From assembly GCA_016711265.1 (NCBI GenBank), contig JADJTI010000001.1:806001-870000 (forward strand): a stretch of 64,000 nucleotides of DNA. The letters run 5' to 3'. The notes under the pieces are model-generated. The model did no database searches and was not told where the DNA came from. It saw only the letters and a list, made by a program, of their open reading frames with translations. Positions within the stretch are counted from its first letter, which is position 1; each line of letters begins with the position of its first letter. This document shows, piece by piece, positions 1 to 8,281 of this stretch. This DNA comes from Austwickia sp. (GTDB lineage: Bacteria > Actinomycetota > Actinomycetes > Actinomycetales > Dermatophilaceae). Position numbers and translations under genes: made by a program.

Positions 1-390
1 GATCCCGGTGATCGCCGGCATCGTGAACGCGGTGACCATGCCATTGATCGCCTCCAGCACGATCAACTGCCCCAAGGTGGCATTCCCGGTGATCACCAGG
101 ACCGCGACCAGTCCCTGGGTCAGTCCGGACAACAGGTGGGAGACCTGGAGCACCAACCCTCGGGAGAGTCGGTCGGCGACCACGCCGCCGAGCAGGAGCA
201 GCAGCACCAACGGGACGCTGCGGGCGGCCAGAACCTGCCCCAGGGCCATCGGCGAGGGGTCGATGTGCAGTACGGCGAAGGCCAACGCCACGGGTGCCAT
301 CACGGACCCCAACGTGGAGATCGACCGGCCCACGAAGAACCACCGGAACCCTGCGGAGCGCAGCGGCGTGAGCGACTCACGCACTCCCAT
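1..390 (-). CDS. MFS transporter, N-terminal part (cut by window edge)
   Basis: Translating the minus strand from the ATG at 390 gives 130 residues with no stop, running off the window. It begins MGVRESLTPLRSAGFRWFFV and continues with GRSISTLGSVMAPVALAFAV. This has the layout of the first helices of drug/siderophore exporters of the major facilitator superfamily: a short basic N-terminus, a helix 1 motif like G-x-x-I-S-x-L-G, and then A-D-R-L-S-R in the helix 2-3 loop (the usual D-R-x-x-R loop motif). About four hydrophobic helices are visible. An EntS-like (MFS_3) exporter is the best guess, but the substrate cannot be told from this piece. No strong ribosome-binding site precedes the ATG; upstream ATGs are out of frame. 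The 318 bases between this gene and priA contain no other gene. Confidence 0.8.
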   Translation of the reverse strand, partial: MGVRESLTPLRSAGFRWFFVGRSISTLGSVMAPVALAFAVLHIDPSPMALGQVLAARSVPLVLLLLLGGVVADRLSRGLVLQVSHLLSGLTQGLVAVLVITGNATLGQLIVLEAINGMVTAFTMPAITGI

Positions 391-511
391 CAGCCACCGC
401 GCAGACCGCGCGTGGGCATCCTGCCGGGGGGCGAAACAGTGACCAGTTGGGGTACGCCGCAGCGCGATCCGTGAGGAATCATGCGCGTACCTCCGATTCG
501 TCGGGCCTCGA

Positions 512-530
512 CTAGGTGAGGCTACGTCGA
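512..530. promoter_or_regulatory. half iron-box-like sequence upstream of the MFS gene
   Basis: Positions 513-524 read TAGGTGAGGCTA, matching 11 of 12 bases of the left part of the DtxR/IdeR consensus (TTAGGTTAGGCTAACCTAA). The right arm is poor, giving about 12 of 19 matches overall. It lies about 120 bases upstream of the MFS start. This is only a candidate. Confidence 0.25.
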
Positions 531-566
531 CCCTAGGGCGGTCCGGGGGCTGCCGCGGGGGGCCGG

Positions 567-599
567 CCAGAGTCTTGAACAAGAATTCGACAACTCTGG
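567..599. promoter_or_regulatory. inverted repeat, possible operator for the MFS gene
   Basis: CCAGAGT at 567-573 and ACTCTGG at 593-599 form perfect 7-base arms around a 19-base, AT-richer centre containing GAATTC. The arms are not GC-rich and no T-run follows, so a repressor site for the divergent-facing MFS promoter fits better than a terminator for priA. Binding has not been shown. Confidence 0.3.
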
Positions 600-679
600 T
601 AATCCGCGCGCCGGAGGTAAACCGCGGGTCAGTGGCGGGTCAAGAACGGCGGGCGGTTGCGGGCAGCCACGCCCGGCAG

Positions 680-739
680 CAGTGAGCATCACCCACCAAC
701 ACTGAGCATCACCCGACATCAGTGAGCCCCACCCGGAGC
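680..739. repeat. 20-bp tandem repeat x3 across the priA stop codon
   Basis: Three imperfect 20-base units (680-699, 700-719, 720-739) share the core TGAGCATCACCC. The priA stop at 709-711 lies in the middle unit, so the last residues of PriA are encoded by the repeat. The period is not a multiple of three, so gain or loss of a unit would alter only the tail and the region after it. Confidence 0.7.
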
Positions 740-2796
740 GCGGGGGTCGCCGGATCCCGCCGGGCGCTGCCGTGGGCCCGCACGCCCGCCAACAGCTCGT
801 TGAGGGCGGCGGCCTGCTCCCGCGGCACCCGCACGAGCATCCGGTACCCGCGGTCGGCGCCCTCACCGTCGGTCGCCGGCATGCTGCTCGGCGTGCTGCT
901 CGGTGTGCTGCTTGGCGTGCTGGCCGGCATCGTGGCCGCGAGGTCGCCCAGGAGGGCCTGCGCCGGCCAGTGGAGGGTACGCCGCAGCCGGTCCAGTTCC
1001 GCGCGGGGTCCGGTCAGCTGGGCCATCCACGCGGCCGGGGGGAGCCCCAGCTCGCGCCGCTCGGCCAGCTCCCGATCTGCCAACCAGTCCGGGGCCCAGC
1101 GGACCAACGCCTCGACCGGCGGGATCGCCATGTGGTCGGGCGCGCCGCACAGCACCACCCGGGCCTGCCGCCCAGTGGTGCCGCGCGCCGGTCGGACCAG
1201 TGCCGCCGCGGCGGTCCAACGGCGTAGGGCCTCCTGGGCGGCGTCCAGGGCGGGCCGATCCAGGAAAGCCCAGGCATCGAGCAACAGCGCCGCAGCGTAC
1301 CCACCGGCAGCAACGGGTTCGGCCCCCGGGGTGGCGATGACCAGCCGCGGACGCTCGTCCACGACCGGCGGCGGCTGCCCCGCCGCCTCGGCCCGGGAAC
1401 CGCAGGTCAGCACCGGGACTCCCGGGAACGCCCGGCCCAGCTCCTCAGCGGTCCGTCGATGGCCCACGACGGCGGACCGCCACCGTGCGCTGCCGCAGGC
1501 GGGGCAACCCTGCGGCGCTGCCGGTCGGGCGCACCATCGGCACGACGGCCGGTCGCTGGCCGCATCCAGGGCCAACGGTCCCCCGCACTGCCCGCACCGG
1601 GCGGGGGTCCGGCAGTCCTGACAGGTCAGCGCCGGCAGGTATCCCCGCCTCGGCACCTGGACCAGCACCGGTCCCTCCTCCAGCGCGGCCCGGGCAGCTC
1701 GCCATGCCGCGGGAGGCAGGTGGGCGCGGGCCGCCGCCCCGTCGGCCTCGCCCCCACGTCCCTCGCCCGCGAGGGTCACCGCCGGAGCCGCCTCCCGAAT
1801 CCGGTGCCGATCGGCGCTCAGCGCGCGCATCCGGCCGTCAGCGACCCACTGCGCGATCGTCACCGTCCTCGTATACCCCCCGCTGAGCAGCGCGGCACCC
1901 GCCGCCTCGGCCTGCGCGGCCAGCACCTCCCGCACGTGCGGGTACGGCGACCGCGGCTCCTCGTACAGGTCGTCGCCGTCGTCCCACCAGGCGACCAGCC
2001 CAAGCCGGCGCACCGGGGCGAACGCCGCGGAACGGGTGCCGATCGCCCCAGCCACGTGACCTCGCAAGACCTTGAGCCAGGCCGTGTACCGGGCCTGCGG
2101 ACCCTGATCGGCGGTCAGCCGCACGAACCGCCGGGGCCCGAGGCGCTCGATGAGGGCCCGCTCCAGCCGGGCCACGTCGCGGTAGTCGGGCACCACGAGC
2201 AGGAAGCCGCGCCCCCCGGCCAGGGCCGCCTGCGCCGCCACCGCGAACGCCGAAGGCCAGTCGTCCGGGCCACCGGCCTGCGGCAGCGCCAGCCACGAGG
2301 CCGCCGGGGCCTGGCCGTCCCGGAGCCGTCGCAGGAACGCCGGCCCCGCCGGGTACGCCGCCCAGGGTCCAGCGTCGATCGCCGGGTCAGCAGGCCCGCC
2401 GACGTCCGTCAGATCGACGGGATCGGCCACGTCCCGGGGCAAGGCCTTCTCGGCGCCGGCATGCCGTGGCGGCACCGCCAGCCGCAGCACATCCGGCAGT
2501 GTGCCGGCGTACCGCTGAGCGATCCGGCGGGTGATCCCCAGCAGCGTCGGGGTGAGCACCGCCTCGGTCGAGACCACCGTCCGCAGCGGCGCGAGCCGGC
2601 CCGGGTGGGTAGCGGTGGCGGCCCGGGACACCAGGAATCCGCTGACCACGCGCCCGGCGAAGGTCACCTTGACCCGCACCCCCGGCTGGGCAGCGTCGTC
2701 CAGCTCCGGGGGGATGGTGTATTCGAACAGCCGGTCCAGGTGAGCCAGGCCGACGTCGACCACCACCGAGGCGATGGGATCCGGTACGGACGTCAC
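709..2796 (-). CDS. priA: PriA-like primosomal protein N', helicase motifs lost
   Basis: The 695-residue protein has the PriA N-terminal DNA-binding domain (starting VDVGLAHLDRLFEYTIPP). Residues of a degenerate helicase core and a zinc region with paired cysteines follow (CQDCRTPARCGQCGG, then CRWCA and CPACGS). The Walker A loop seen in enterobacterial PriA is absent; that segment reads WLALPQAGGPDDWP, and the DEAH position reads WDDGDD. Actinobacterial PriA proteins are known to lack the ATPase motifs, so it probably acts as a replication-restart loading factor and not as a motor. The GTG at 2796 is preceded by TAGGAC. The C-terminus holds a Thr-Pro-Ser-Ser repeat. It is the last gene of the pyr-metK cluster, 43 bases after metK. 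Confidence 0.9.
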   Translation of the reverse strand: MTSVPDPIASVVVDVGLAHLDRLFEYTIPPELDDAAQPGVRVKVTFAGRVVSGFLVSRAATATHPGRLAPLRTVVSTEAVLTPTLLGITRRIAQRYAGTLPDVLRLAVPPRHAGAEKALPRDVADPVDLTDVGGPADPAIDAGPWAAYPAGPAFLRRLRDGQAPAASWLALPQAGGPDDWPSAFAVAAQAALAGGRGFLLVVPDYRDVARLERALIERLGPRRFVRLTADQGPQARYTAWLKVLRGHVAGAIGTRSAAFAPVRRLGLVAWWDDGDDLYEEPRSPYPHVREVLAAQAEAAGAALLSGGYTRTVTIAQWVADGRMRALSADRHRIREAAPAVTLAGEGRGGEADGAAARAHLPPAAWRAARAALEEGPVLVQVPRRGYLPALTCQDCRTPARCGQCGGPLALDAASDRPSCRWCARPAAPQGCPACGSARWRSAVVGHRRTAEELGRAFPGVPVLTCGSRAEAAGQPPPVVDERPRLVIATPGAEPVAAGGYAAALLLDAWAFLDRPALDAAQEALRRWTAAAALVRPARGTTGRQARVVLCGAPDHMAIPPVEALVRWAPDWLADRELAERRELGLPPAAWMAQLTGPRAELDRLRRTLHWPAQALLGDLAATMPASTPSSTPSSTPSSMPATDGEGADRGYRMLVRVPREQAAALNELLAGVRAHGSARRDPATPALRVGLTDVG
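881..928. repeat. 12-bp tandem repeat x4 inside priA
   Basis: Four units of about GTGCTGCTCGGC (881-892, 893-904, 905-916, 917-928) encode repeated T-P-S-S in the PriA C-terminal part. The period keeps the frame. Confidence 0.85.
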
Positions 2797-2839
2797 GTCC
2801 TACCTCTACCCGACGCCCCCGACAACGCAGCGCGTTGGA

Positions 2840-4057
2840 TCAGCCGTGGGCCGCCCGGAGCAGCTCCTCGGTGCGGTTGACCTTCTCCCACGGGAACGGG
2901 TCGACCAGCCCGGCGGCGGTGGTTCTCCCGAAGTGCCCATAGGCGGCGGTGACCTGGTAAATCGGTCGCAGCAGGTCGAGTTCCTCGATGATGGCCCGCG
3001 GGCGCAGGTCGAAGACCTCCCCGATGGCAGCCTGGAGGCGTTCGGGGGCAACCGTCTCGGTGCCGAAGGTCTCGACGTACAGCCCGACCGGTTGGGCCTT
3101 GCCGATGGCGTAGGCGACCTGCACCTCGCACCGGCTGGCCAGGCCCGCAGCGACCAGGTTCTTGGCGACCCAGCGGGTGGCGTACGCCGCGGACCGATCG
3201 ACCTTACTGGGGTCCTTGCCCGAGAACGCGCCGCCGCCGTGGCGGGCCATGCCGCCATAGGTGTCGACGATGATCTTGCGTCCGGTCAGCCCGGCATCCC
3301 CCATCGGACCGCCGATCTCGAACCGGCCGGTCGGGTTGACCAGCGTGCGGTAGTTCGACATGTCCAGCGGTACGCCGGCCTGGCGCAGATCTTCCAGGAC
3401 CGGCTTGATGACGTACTGCTCGATGTCGGGCTGCAGCAACGCTTCGAGGCTGACGTTCGCGGCGTGCTGGCTGGAGACCACGACGGTGTCGAGCCGGACC
3501 GGGGTCGGGCCGTCGTACTCGATGGTGACCTGGGTCTTGCCGTCCGGGCGCAGGTAAGCCATCTGCCCGGAGTTGCGGACCGCAGTCAGCCGCTCGGCCA
3601 GCCGGTGGGCCAGGTGAATCGGCAGCGGCATCAGTTCGGGGGTGTCGTTGCAGGCGTACCCGAACATCAGCCCCTGGTCACCGGCGCCCTGTTTGTCCAT
3701 CGGGTCGACCCCGCCGGTGCGCGACTCGTACGCCGTGTCGACGCCCTGCGCGATGTCGGTGCTCTGCTCGCCGATCGAGATTTCCACGCCGCAGGTCCGG
3801 CCGTCGAAACCCTTCACGGAGGAGTCGTAGCCGATGCCCACGATGGTGCGGCGCACGAGGCTGGGGATGTCGACGTACCCGGTGGTGGCCACCTCGCCGG
3901 CCACGTGCACCAGGCCTGTCGTCACGAGTGTCTCGACGGCCACCCGGGCGTGGCTGTCCTGATTGAGCATCGCGTCCAGGAGAGCGTCCGAGATCTGATC
4001 GCAGATCTTGTCCGGGTGCCCCTCGGTGACGGACTCGGAGGTGAACAGTCGGGACAC
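2840..4057 (-). CDS. metK: S-adenosylmethionine synthetase
   Basis: MetK makes S-adenosylmethionine from ATP and methionine in the cytoplasm. The protein (405 residues) starts near SRLFTSESVTEGHPDKICDQ, the family's N-terminal signature with the ATP-binding GHPDK. It also has GAGDQGLMFGYACNDTPE and GGGAFSGKDPSKVDRSAAY, the second and third MetK signatures. I chose the GTG at 4057 because AGGAG lies at 4068-4064, six bases upstream, and because homologues begin at this point. An in-frame ATG at 4087 would add ten unusual residues. No SAM riboswitch was recognised in the 64 bases between coaBC and metK. Confidence 0.97.
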   Translation of the reverse strand: MSRLFTSESVTEGHPDKICDQISDALLDAMLNQDSHARVAVETLVTTGLVHVAGEVATTGYVDIPSLVRRTIVGIGYDSSVKGFDGRTCGVEISIGEQSTDIAQGVDTAYESRTGGVDPMDKQGAGDQGLMFGYACNDTPELMPLPIHLAHRLAERLTAVRNSGQMAYLRPDGKTQVTIEYDGPTPVRLDTVVVSSQHAANVSLEALLQPDIEQYVIKPVLEDLRQAGVPLDMSNYRTLVNPTGRFEIGGPMGDAGLTGRKIIVDTYGGMARHGGGAFSGKDPSKVDRSAAYATRWVAKNLVAAGLASRCEVQVAYAIGKAQPVGLYVETFGTETVAPERLQAAIGEVFDLRPRAIIEELDLLRPIYQVTAAYGHFGRTTAAGLVDPFPWEKVNRTEELLRAAHG

Positions 4058-4121
4058 GCAAAGCTCCTGTCGGGAAACGAATCTCACGAGAACTGTCGCC
4101 CGCAGTGTACGCAGGAGTCCG

Positions 4122-5456
4122 CTAGAGCCCGGGCCGCTCGCCCAACCGCTGAGCCACCGCCGCCCAGATCTGCCGGGCCGCGTCGTGCTTGCTGCCCGGG
4201 GCGCCCCGCTGCACGGAGCCGTCCGGGGCCAAAATGTGCACCGTGGTCACGTCCTGCCCGAACACCAGGTCCGAACCCACCTGGTTGGCCACCAGCAGAT
4301 CACACCCCTTGCGGGTCAATTTCGCCCGGGCATGATCGAGCACATCGCCGCTCGCGTCGCCGGTCTCGGCCGCGAAGCCGACGATCAGCGGGGTCGCCGG
4401 GGTCATCGAGGAACCGCTGAGCGTCCCGGCCGCCCGCTTCGCTCGGTCGGCGACCAGGGTGGCCAGGATGTCCGGGTTGCGGACCAGCGTGATCGTGGGC
4501 GCGGCGTCGGGGTCGTCCGGGTCGTGGGTCTTCTTGATCTTGGTGTCCACGTACCGCGCCGGGCGGAAGTCGGCCACCGCGGCCGCCATGACGACCACAT
4601 CGGCCGATTCGCTGGCCGCGGTCATCGCCGCCAGCATCTGCAGGGCGGACTCGACCTTGACGAGTTCGACCCCCGTCGGCGCCGGCAGGTAAACGTTCGC
4701 CGACACCAGGGTGACCTCGGCCCCCAGGGCCGCCGCGACCTCGGCCAGGGCATAGCCCTGTTTGCCCGAGGAACGATTGCCCAGGAATCGCACCGGGTCC
4801 AGCGCCTCCCGGGTGCCTCCGGCCGACACCACCACCCGTCGGCCGGCCAGCGGGCCCGGTACGCCGACCGCGCCGGGCTCGCTGACGGCTGACGCGGCCG
4901 TGGGGTGGGACGACGAGGGCAGGTGGGGCAGGCAGGCGGCGTACAGCTGCTCGGGCTCGGGTAGCCGGCCCGGACCGCTGTCGGCGCCGGTGAGCCGGCC
5001 CTCGGCCGGATCGAGCACGAGCACCCCGCGGGCCCGCAGCGTCGCCACGTTCGCCTGGGTCGCCGGGTGGAGCCACATCTCGGTGTGCATCGCGGGGGCC
5101 ATCAACACCGGGCAGCGCGCGGTGAGCAGCGTGGTCGTCAACAGGTCGTCGGCGATGCCGTTGGCGGCCCGGGCCAGCAGGTCGGCCGTTGCCGGGGCGA
5201 CCACGACGAGGTCGGCGCGCTGACCCAACCGGACGTGCGGGACGTCGTACACGTCCTGCCACACACTGTCGGACACCGGCCGCCCGGACAGCGCCTCCCA
5301 GGTGGGGGCGCCGACGAAGCGCAACGCGGCGGCCGTCGGCACGACGGTGACCTGGTGGCCGGCTTCGGTCAGCAGCCGCAGCAACAGGCACGCCTTGTAC
5401 GCCGCGATGCCGCCGCCGACGCCCAGCACGACGTTCGCGCTGGTGGAACCGCCCAT
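4122..5456 (-). CDS. coaBC: bifunctional CoaBC (phosphopantothenoylcysteine synthetase/decarboxylase)
   Basis: This 444-residue fusion performs two steps of coenzyme A synthesis. It joins cysteine to 4'-phosphopantothenate (CoaB) and then decarboxylates the product (CoaC, an FMN flavoprotein). The N-terminal CoaC half shows GVGGGIAAYKA, the histidine in DVPHVRL, and the PAMHTEMW flap. The C-terminal CoaB half has SAGGTREALDPVRFLGNRSS, AAAVADFRP and the KIKK nucleotide/substrate loop. The variable linker (about residues 165-205) is Ser/Pro-rich. It follows rpoZ by 8 bases, as in other Actinobacteria. Confidence 0.96.
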   Translation of the reverse strand: MGGSTSANVVLGVGGGIAAYKACLLLRLLTEAGHQVTVVPTAAALRFVGAPTWEALSGRPVSDSVWQDVYDVPHVRLGQRADLVVVAPATADLLARAANGIADDLLTTTLLTARCPVLMAPAMHTEMWLHPATQANVATLRARGVLVLDPAEGRLTGADSGPGRLPEPEQLYAACLPHLPSSSHPTAASAVSEPGAVGVPGPLAGRRVVVSAGGTREALDPVRFLGNRSSGKQGYALAEVAAALGAEVTLVSANVYLPAPTGVELVKVESALQMLAAMTAASESADVVVMAAAVADFRPARYVDTKIKKTHDPDDPDAAPTITLVRNPDILATLVADRAKRAAGTLSGSSMTPATPLIVGFAAETGDASGDVLDHARAKLTRKGCDLLVANQVGSDLVFGQDVTTVHILAPDGSVQRGAPGSKHDAARQIWAAVAQRLGERPGL

Positions 5457-5464
5457 CGGCTCGC

Positions 5465-5728
5465 TCAGCCCTCGTGCGGGGTGGAAGTCAGCAGTCCCTC
5501 GTTGATCTCCCGCAGCGCCACCGACAGCGGCTTCTCGTGGATCTGGGTCTCGACCAGTGGCCCGACGTACTCCAGCAGCCCCTCGGACAGCTGGGAGTAG
5601 TAGGCGTTGATCTGCCGGGCGCGCTTGGCGGAGTAGATCACCAGGGCGTACTTGGAGTCGGCGGCCTGCAGCAGGTCATCGATCGGCGGGTTGGTGATGC
5701 CCTCGGGGTGAGCCAGGGTCCCTGACAC
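5465..5728 (-). CDS. rpoZ: RNA polymerase omega subunit
   Basis: The protein (87 residues) helps assemble RNA polymerase by chaperoning the beta' subunit. Characteristic segments are GITNPPIDDLL, SKYALVIYSAKRARQIN and EKPLSVALREI. Two GTG starts are possible. The one at 5734 lies only two bases from the GGAG at 5740-5737, while the one at 5728 lies eight bases away and gives the usual MSGTLAHPEG start, so 5728 was chosen. The gene sits between gmk and coaBC, the normal actinobacterial order. Confidence 0.96.
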   Translation of the reverse strand: MSGTLAHPEGITNPPIDDLLQAADSKYALVIYSAKRARQINAYYSQLSEGLLEYVGPLVETQIHEKPLSVALREINEGLLTSTPHEG

Positions 5729-5779
5729 GATCACGTCTCCAAACTGTGGGCGGACTTCGGTGAACTGCGCAACCAGCCG

Positions 5780-6466
5780 TCAACGACGGTGGGCTCGCTC
5801 TGGTGGCACGGCCTGTCCGGCCTCGTGGGGGGCCGGTGCGGGAACGTGGGCTGTCATCAATGATACGAGGTCGGCGGCGGCCTGCTCGACGGCATGGTTG
5901 ACGACCACCGCGTCGAACTCCTGCGCCGCCGCCAACTCCACCCGGGCGGTGGCCAGCCTGGCCTCGCGCTCTGCCGGCGACTCGGTCCCCCGACCCACCA
6001 GACGCGCCACGAGTTCTTCCCAGCTCGGTGGCGCGAGAAAGACGAACAGCGCATCGGGCATCACGCGCTTGACCTGGCGGGCCCCCTGCAGATCGATCTC
6101 CAGCAGCGCCGGACGCCCCTGCTCCAGCGCGCGAATCACCGGCGCCCGGGGAGTCCCGTAACTGGCGCGGCCGTGCACCACTGCACATTCGAGGAGTTCT
6201 CCGGCATCGACCATCGCCGCGAACTCCTGCGCAGACACGAAGTGGTAATGCTCGCCGTCCCGTTCACCCGGCCGGGGTGGCCGGGTCGTCACCGATACCG
6301 AGTGCCACACCTGCGGGTAGTGCGCCCGCACGTACGCCGCCACCGTGCCCTTGCCGACTGCCGTCGGTCCCGCCAACACCGTCAGCCGGGTCGGCGTCGA
6401 GGCATCAGCTACGTTGCCGGTGGCCACCGCAGGACCGGTCGTCGGGTCAGGTTGTGGGGAAAGCAC
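5780..6466 (-). CDS. gmk: guanylate kinase
   Basis: Gmk phosphorylates GMP to GDP. The P-loop reads GPTAVGKGT, followed by the GMP-binding segments SVTTRPPRPGERDGEHYHFV and EIDLQGARQVK. The protein is 228 residues long. About 25 residues lie before the conserved core, so the GTG at 6466 may be upstream of the true start; an internal GTG (VATGNVADAST) is an alternative. It starts 7 bases after mihF, in a nucleotide-supply cluster with the pyr genes. Confidence 0.93.
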   Translation of the reverse strand: MLSPQPDPTTGPAVATGNVADASTPTRLTVLAGPTAVGKGTVAAYVRAHYPQVWHSVSVTTRPPRPGERDGEHYHFVSAQEFAAMVDAGELLECAVVHGRASYGTPRAPVIRALEQGRPALLEIDLQGARQVKRVMPDALFVFLAPPSWEELVARLVGRGTESPAEREARLATARVELAAAQEFDAVVVNHAVEQAAADLVSLMTAHVPAPAPHEAGQAVPPERAHRR

Positions 6467-6473
6467 GCAGGGG

Positions 6474-6791
6474 TCAGCCCTGGTTGAACCGTTCGAGAAG
6501 CTTGGCGATCTGCTGCGCCCCGAGGCCGCGGACCCGGCGGGTCTCGGAGATGCCGATCTCCTCCATGATCTGGCGAGCCCGGACTCGGCCGACGCCGGGC
6601 ATGGACTCCAGCAGCGAGGAAACCTTCATCTTCCCGATGACATCGCTGGACTTGCCCTCGTCGATGACGTCCGACAGCGATGCCTGGGCCTGCTTGAGCC
6701 GGTTCTTCACCTCGGCGCGTTCACGCCGTGCGGCAGCAGCTTTTTCCAGTGCTTCTGCACGCTGCTCCGGGGTCAGCTGGGGTAGAGCCAC
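6474..6791 (-). CDS. mihF: actinobacterial integration host factor (mIHF)
   Basis: The 105-residue nucleoid protein is of the mIHF/sIHF family, which bends DNA and is unrelated to E. coli IHF. The N-terminal half is a basic, helical region (EKAAAARRERAEVKNRLKQA). The C-terminal half carries a helix-two-turns-helix like motif, SMPGVGRVRARQIMEEIGI, followed by ETRRVRGLGAQQ. The GTG start at 6791 has GAGGAG six bases upstream. The 145-base gap before it probably holds its own promoter, though I could not assign one. Confidence 0.95.
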   Translation of the reverse strand: MALPQLTPEQRAEALEKAAAARRERAEVKNRLKQAQASLSDVIDEGKSSDVIGKMKVSSLLESMPGVGRVRARQIMEEIGISETRRVRGLGAQQIAKLLERFNQG

Positions 6792-6936
6792 GGTGTCTCC
6801 TCATCCGGTAAGCCTCGGCCAAAATGTCTCGACCCGTTCCGCGCAGCGGCGAAACCGGTGTCGGCGCCGCGTCGTTGCAGGTACGCCGCACTGAACGTAG
6901 CGACTTGCCGGACCGTGCGCAACGAGGGGAGCCTGA

Positions 6937-7302
6937 TCACGGACGGTCATCCTGCAGGTCACCGGCAATGGCGCGGTGGTGCCGGATCACCTCGTCGATG
7001 ACGAAGGTCAGGAATTTCTCGGCGAAGGCCGGGTCCAGGTGAGCGGAAGCGGCCAGCCCCCGGAGCCGGGCGATCTGTTCGGTTTCGCGCTGGGGGTCCG
7101 CGGCCGGCAACCCGTGGTCGGCCTTGAGGCGACCCACTCGCTGAGTACATTTGAATCGCTCCGCAAGCAGGTGCACGAGCGCGGCGTCGATGTTGTCGAT
7201 GCTGTCGCGGATCGCGCGCAGCTCGCTCAGCACCGCCGGGCTCGGGATGGCACCGGGGGGCTCGGGGACCGACGGTACGGCGGAGGGCACGGACTGCGAC
7301 AT
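6937..7302 (-). CDS. chorismate mutase, AroQ class
   Basis: The 121-residue protein has an Ala/Pro/Ser-rich N-terminus (about 22 residues) followed by an all-helical chorismate mutase domain. Aligning by eye with the E. coli AroQ domain keeps the active-site residues: Arg in AIRDSID, Arg in AERFKCT, Lys in GRLKADHG, and Asp/Arg/Glu in ADPQRETEQ. It would convert chorismate to prephenate for Phe/Tyr synthesis, probably working with DAHP synthase as other small actinobacterial enzymes do (inference). It lies 10 bases after pyrF, so it is probably co-transcribed with pyrimidine genes. The aro genes that supply chorismate are 20 kb away. Confidence 0.88.
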   Translation of the reverse strand: MSQSVPSAVPSVPEPPGAIPSPAVLSELRAIRDSIDNIDAALVHLLAERFKCTQRVGRLKADHGLPAADPQRETEQIARLRGLAASAHLDPAFAEKFLTFVIDEVIRHHRAIAGDLQDDRP

Positions 7303-7312
7303 GGCCGCCAGC

Positions 7313-8281
7313 TTAGGGGCGCAGCGTGTCGCGCAACCGCTCCGCGACCTCCACCGCCCGCGCCTGCAGGGAGGAAACCGCAGGTCCGGCCGATAGGACG
7401 TCCCGGGAGCTCGCGGCCAGCACGCGGGTCACCGCGGGCCCGAACGTTCGGCGTACATCCTGGCCCGTCGCCCCCTGGGCGCCCAGCCCAGGCGCCAGCA
7501 GCGGCGCGTTCGCGCCCGCCAGATCCAGGCCCAACCGGTCGATGGCGTCGCCCACAGTGGCGCCCACCACCATCCCGATGCTGCCCCACCCAGGGGTCTG
7601 AGAAAGGGTGGCGGTGTGCTCGTCCTCGGGACCTCCGGGAGCCCCGGGAGCCCCGGAGAGCCCGGCGGGCGCGGGGGCGGGCCGGGCGTTGTCGGCGCGT
7701 ACGCCGTCCACCACGCAGGCCGCGACGCTCCTGCCGTCCAGGACCGCGTGCTGAACTGTGCGACCCTCCGGATTCGAGGTGAGTGTGAGCACGAACACAC
7801 CCCGACCGGTCGCCCAGGCCACGTCCAACACCGGCCGGAGCGCCTCGTAGCCCAGGTAGGGGCTGGTGGTCAGAGCATCGGCGCGGACCGGGGAGTCGTC
7901 GCTCAGGTAGGCCTGGGCATAGCCCTCCATGGTGGACCCGATGTCCCCGCGCTTGGCGTCGAGCAGGCTCAGCGTGCCCGCGTCGCGGAGCCCGGCCAGG
8001 GTCCTTTCCAGCACGGCGATGCCGGCCGAGCCGTACCGCTCGAAGAAGGCCGACTGGGGTTTGACCAGGGCCACCCGCCCACCGAAAGCCTCGACACAGC
8101 GCATCGAGAAGGTCTCCAGCCCGGCGGCGGTCTCGGGCAGCCCCCAGGCCGCGAGGAGCCCCGGGTGCGGATCGATCCCCGCGCACAGTGGCCCGTGCGC
8201 CGCGACCGCGGCCTGCAGCCGGGCACCGAAGGACGCCCAGCCCGTGGAGGGCACCGCGGCGGTTTCCGCTGAACCGTTCAT
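7313..8281 (-). CDS. pyrF: orotidine 5'-phosphate decarboxylase
   Basis: PyrF performs the last step of UMP synthesis. The active-site segment reads LLDAKRGDIGSTMEGYA, with the Asp-Lys pair of the long (group 2) PyrF subfamily; LCAGIDPHPGLL and TTSPYLGYEAL are also typical. The ATG at 8281 overlaps the pyrD stop as ATGA, indicating translational coupling. The frame is open far upstream, but that is pyrD shadow. An Ala/Pro/Gly-rich insert (about residues 205-225) separates two core segments and looks like a low-complexity expansion. The product has 322 residues, slightly long for the family. Confidence 0.96.
   Translation of the reverse strand: MNGSAETAAVPSTGWASFGARLQAAVAAHGPLCAGIDPHPGLLAAWGLPETAAGLETFSMRCVEAFGGRVALVKPQSAFFERYGSAGIAVLERTLAGLRDAGTLSLLDAKRGDIGSTMEGYAQAYLSDDSPVRADALTTSPYLGYEALRPVLDVAWATGRGVFVLTLTSNPEGRTVQHAVLDGRSVAACVVDGVRADNARPAPAPAGLSGAPGAPGGPEDEHTATLSQTPGWGSIGMVVGATVGDAIDRLGLDLAGANAPLLAPGLGAQGATGQDVRRTFGPAVTRVLAASSRDVLSAGPAVSSLQARAVEVAERLRDTLRP

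Noticed and set aside
1459..2880. Long open frames antisense to priA and many other genes (for example 2774-4420, 11408-14128, 32683-34884, 15078-17498)
   Set aside because: High GC gives long antisense frames. They have no recognisable domains, show Arg/Gly/Ala/Pro bias, and lie opposite well-identified genes.
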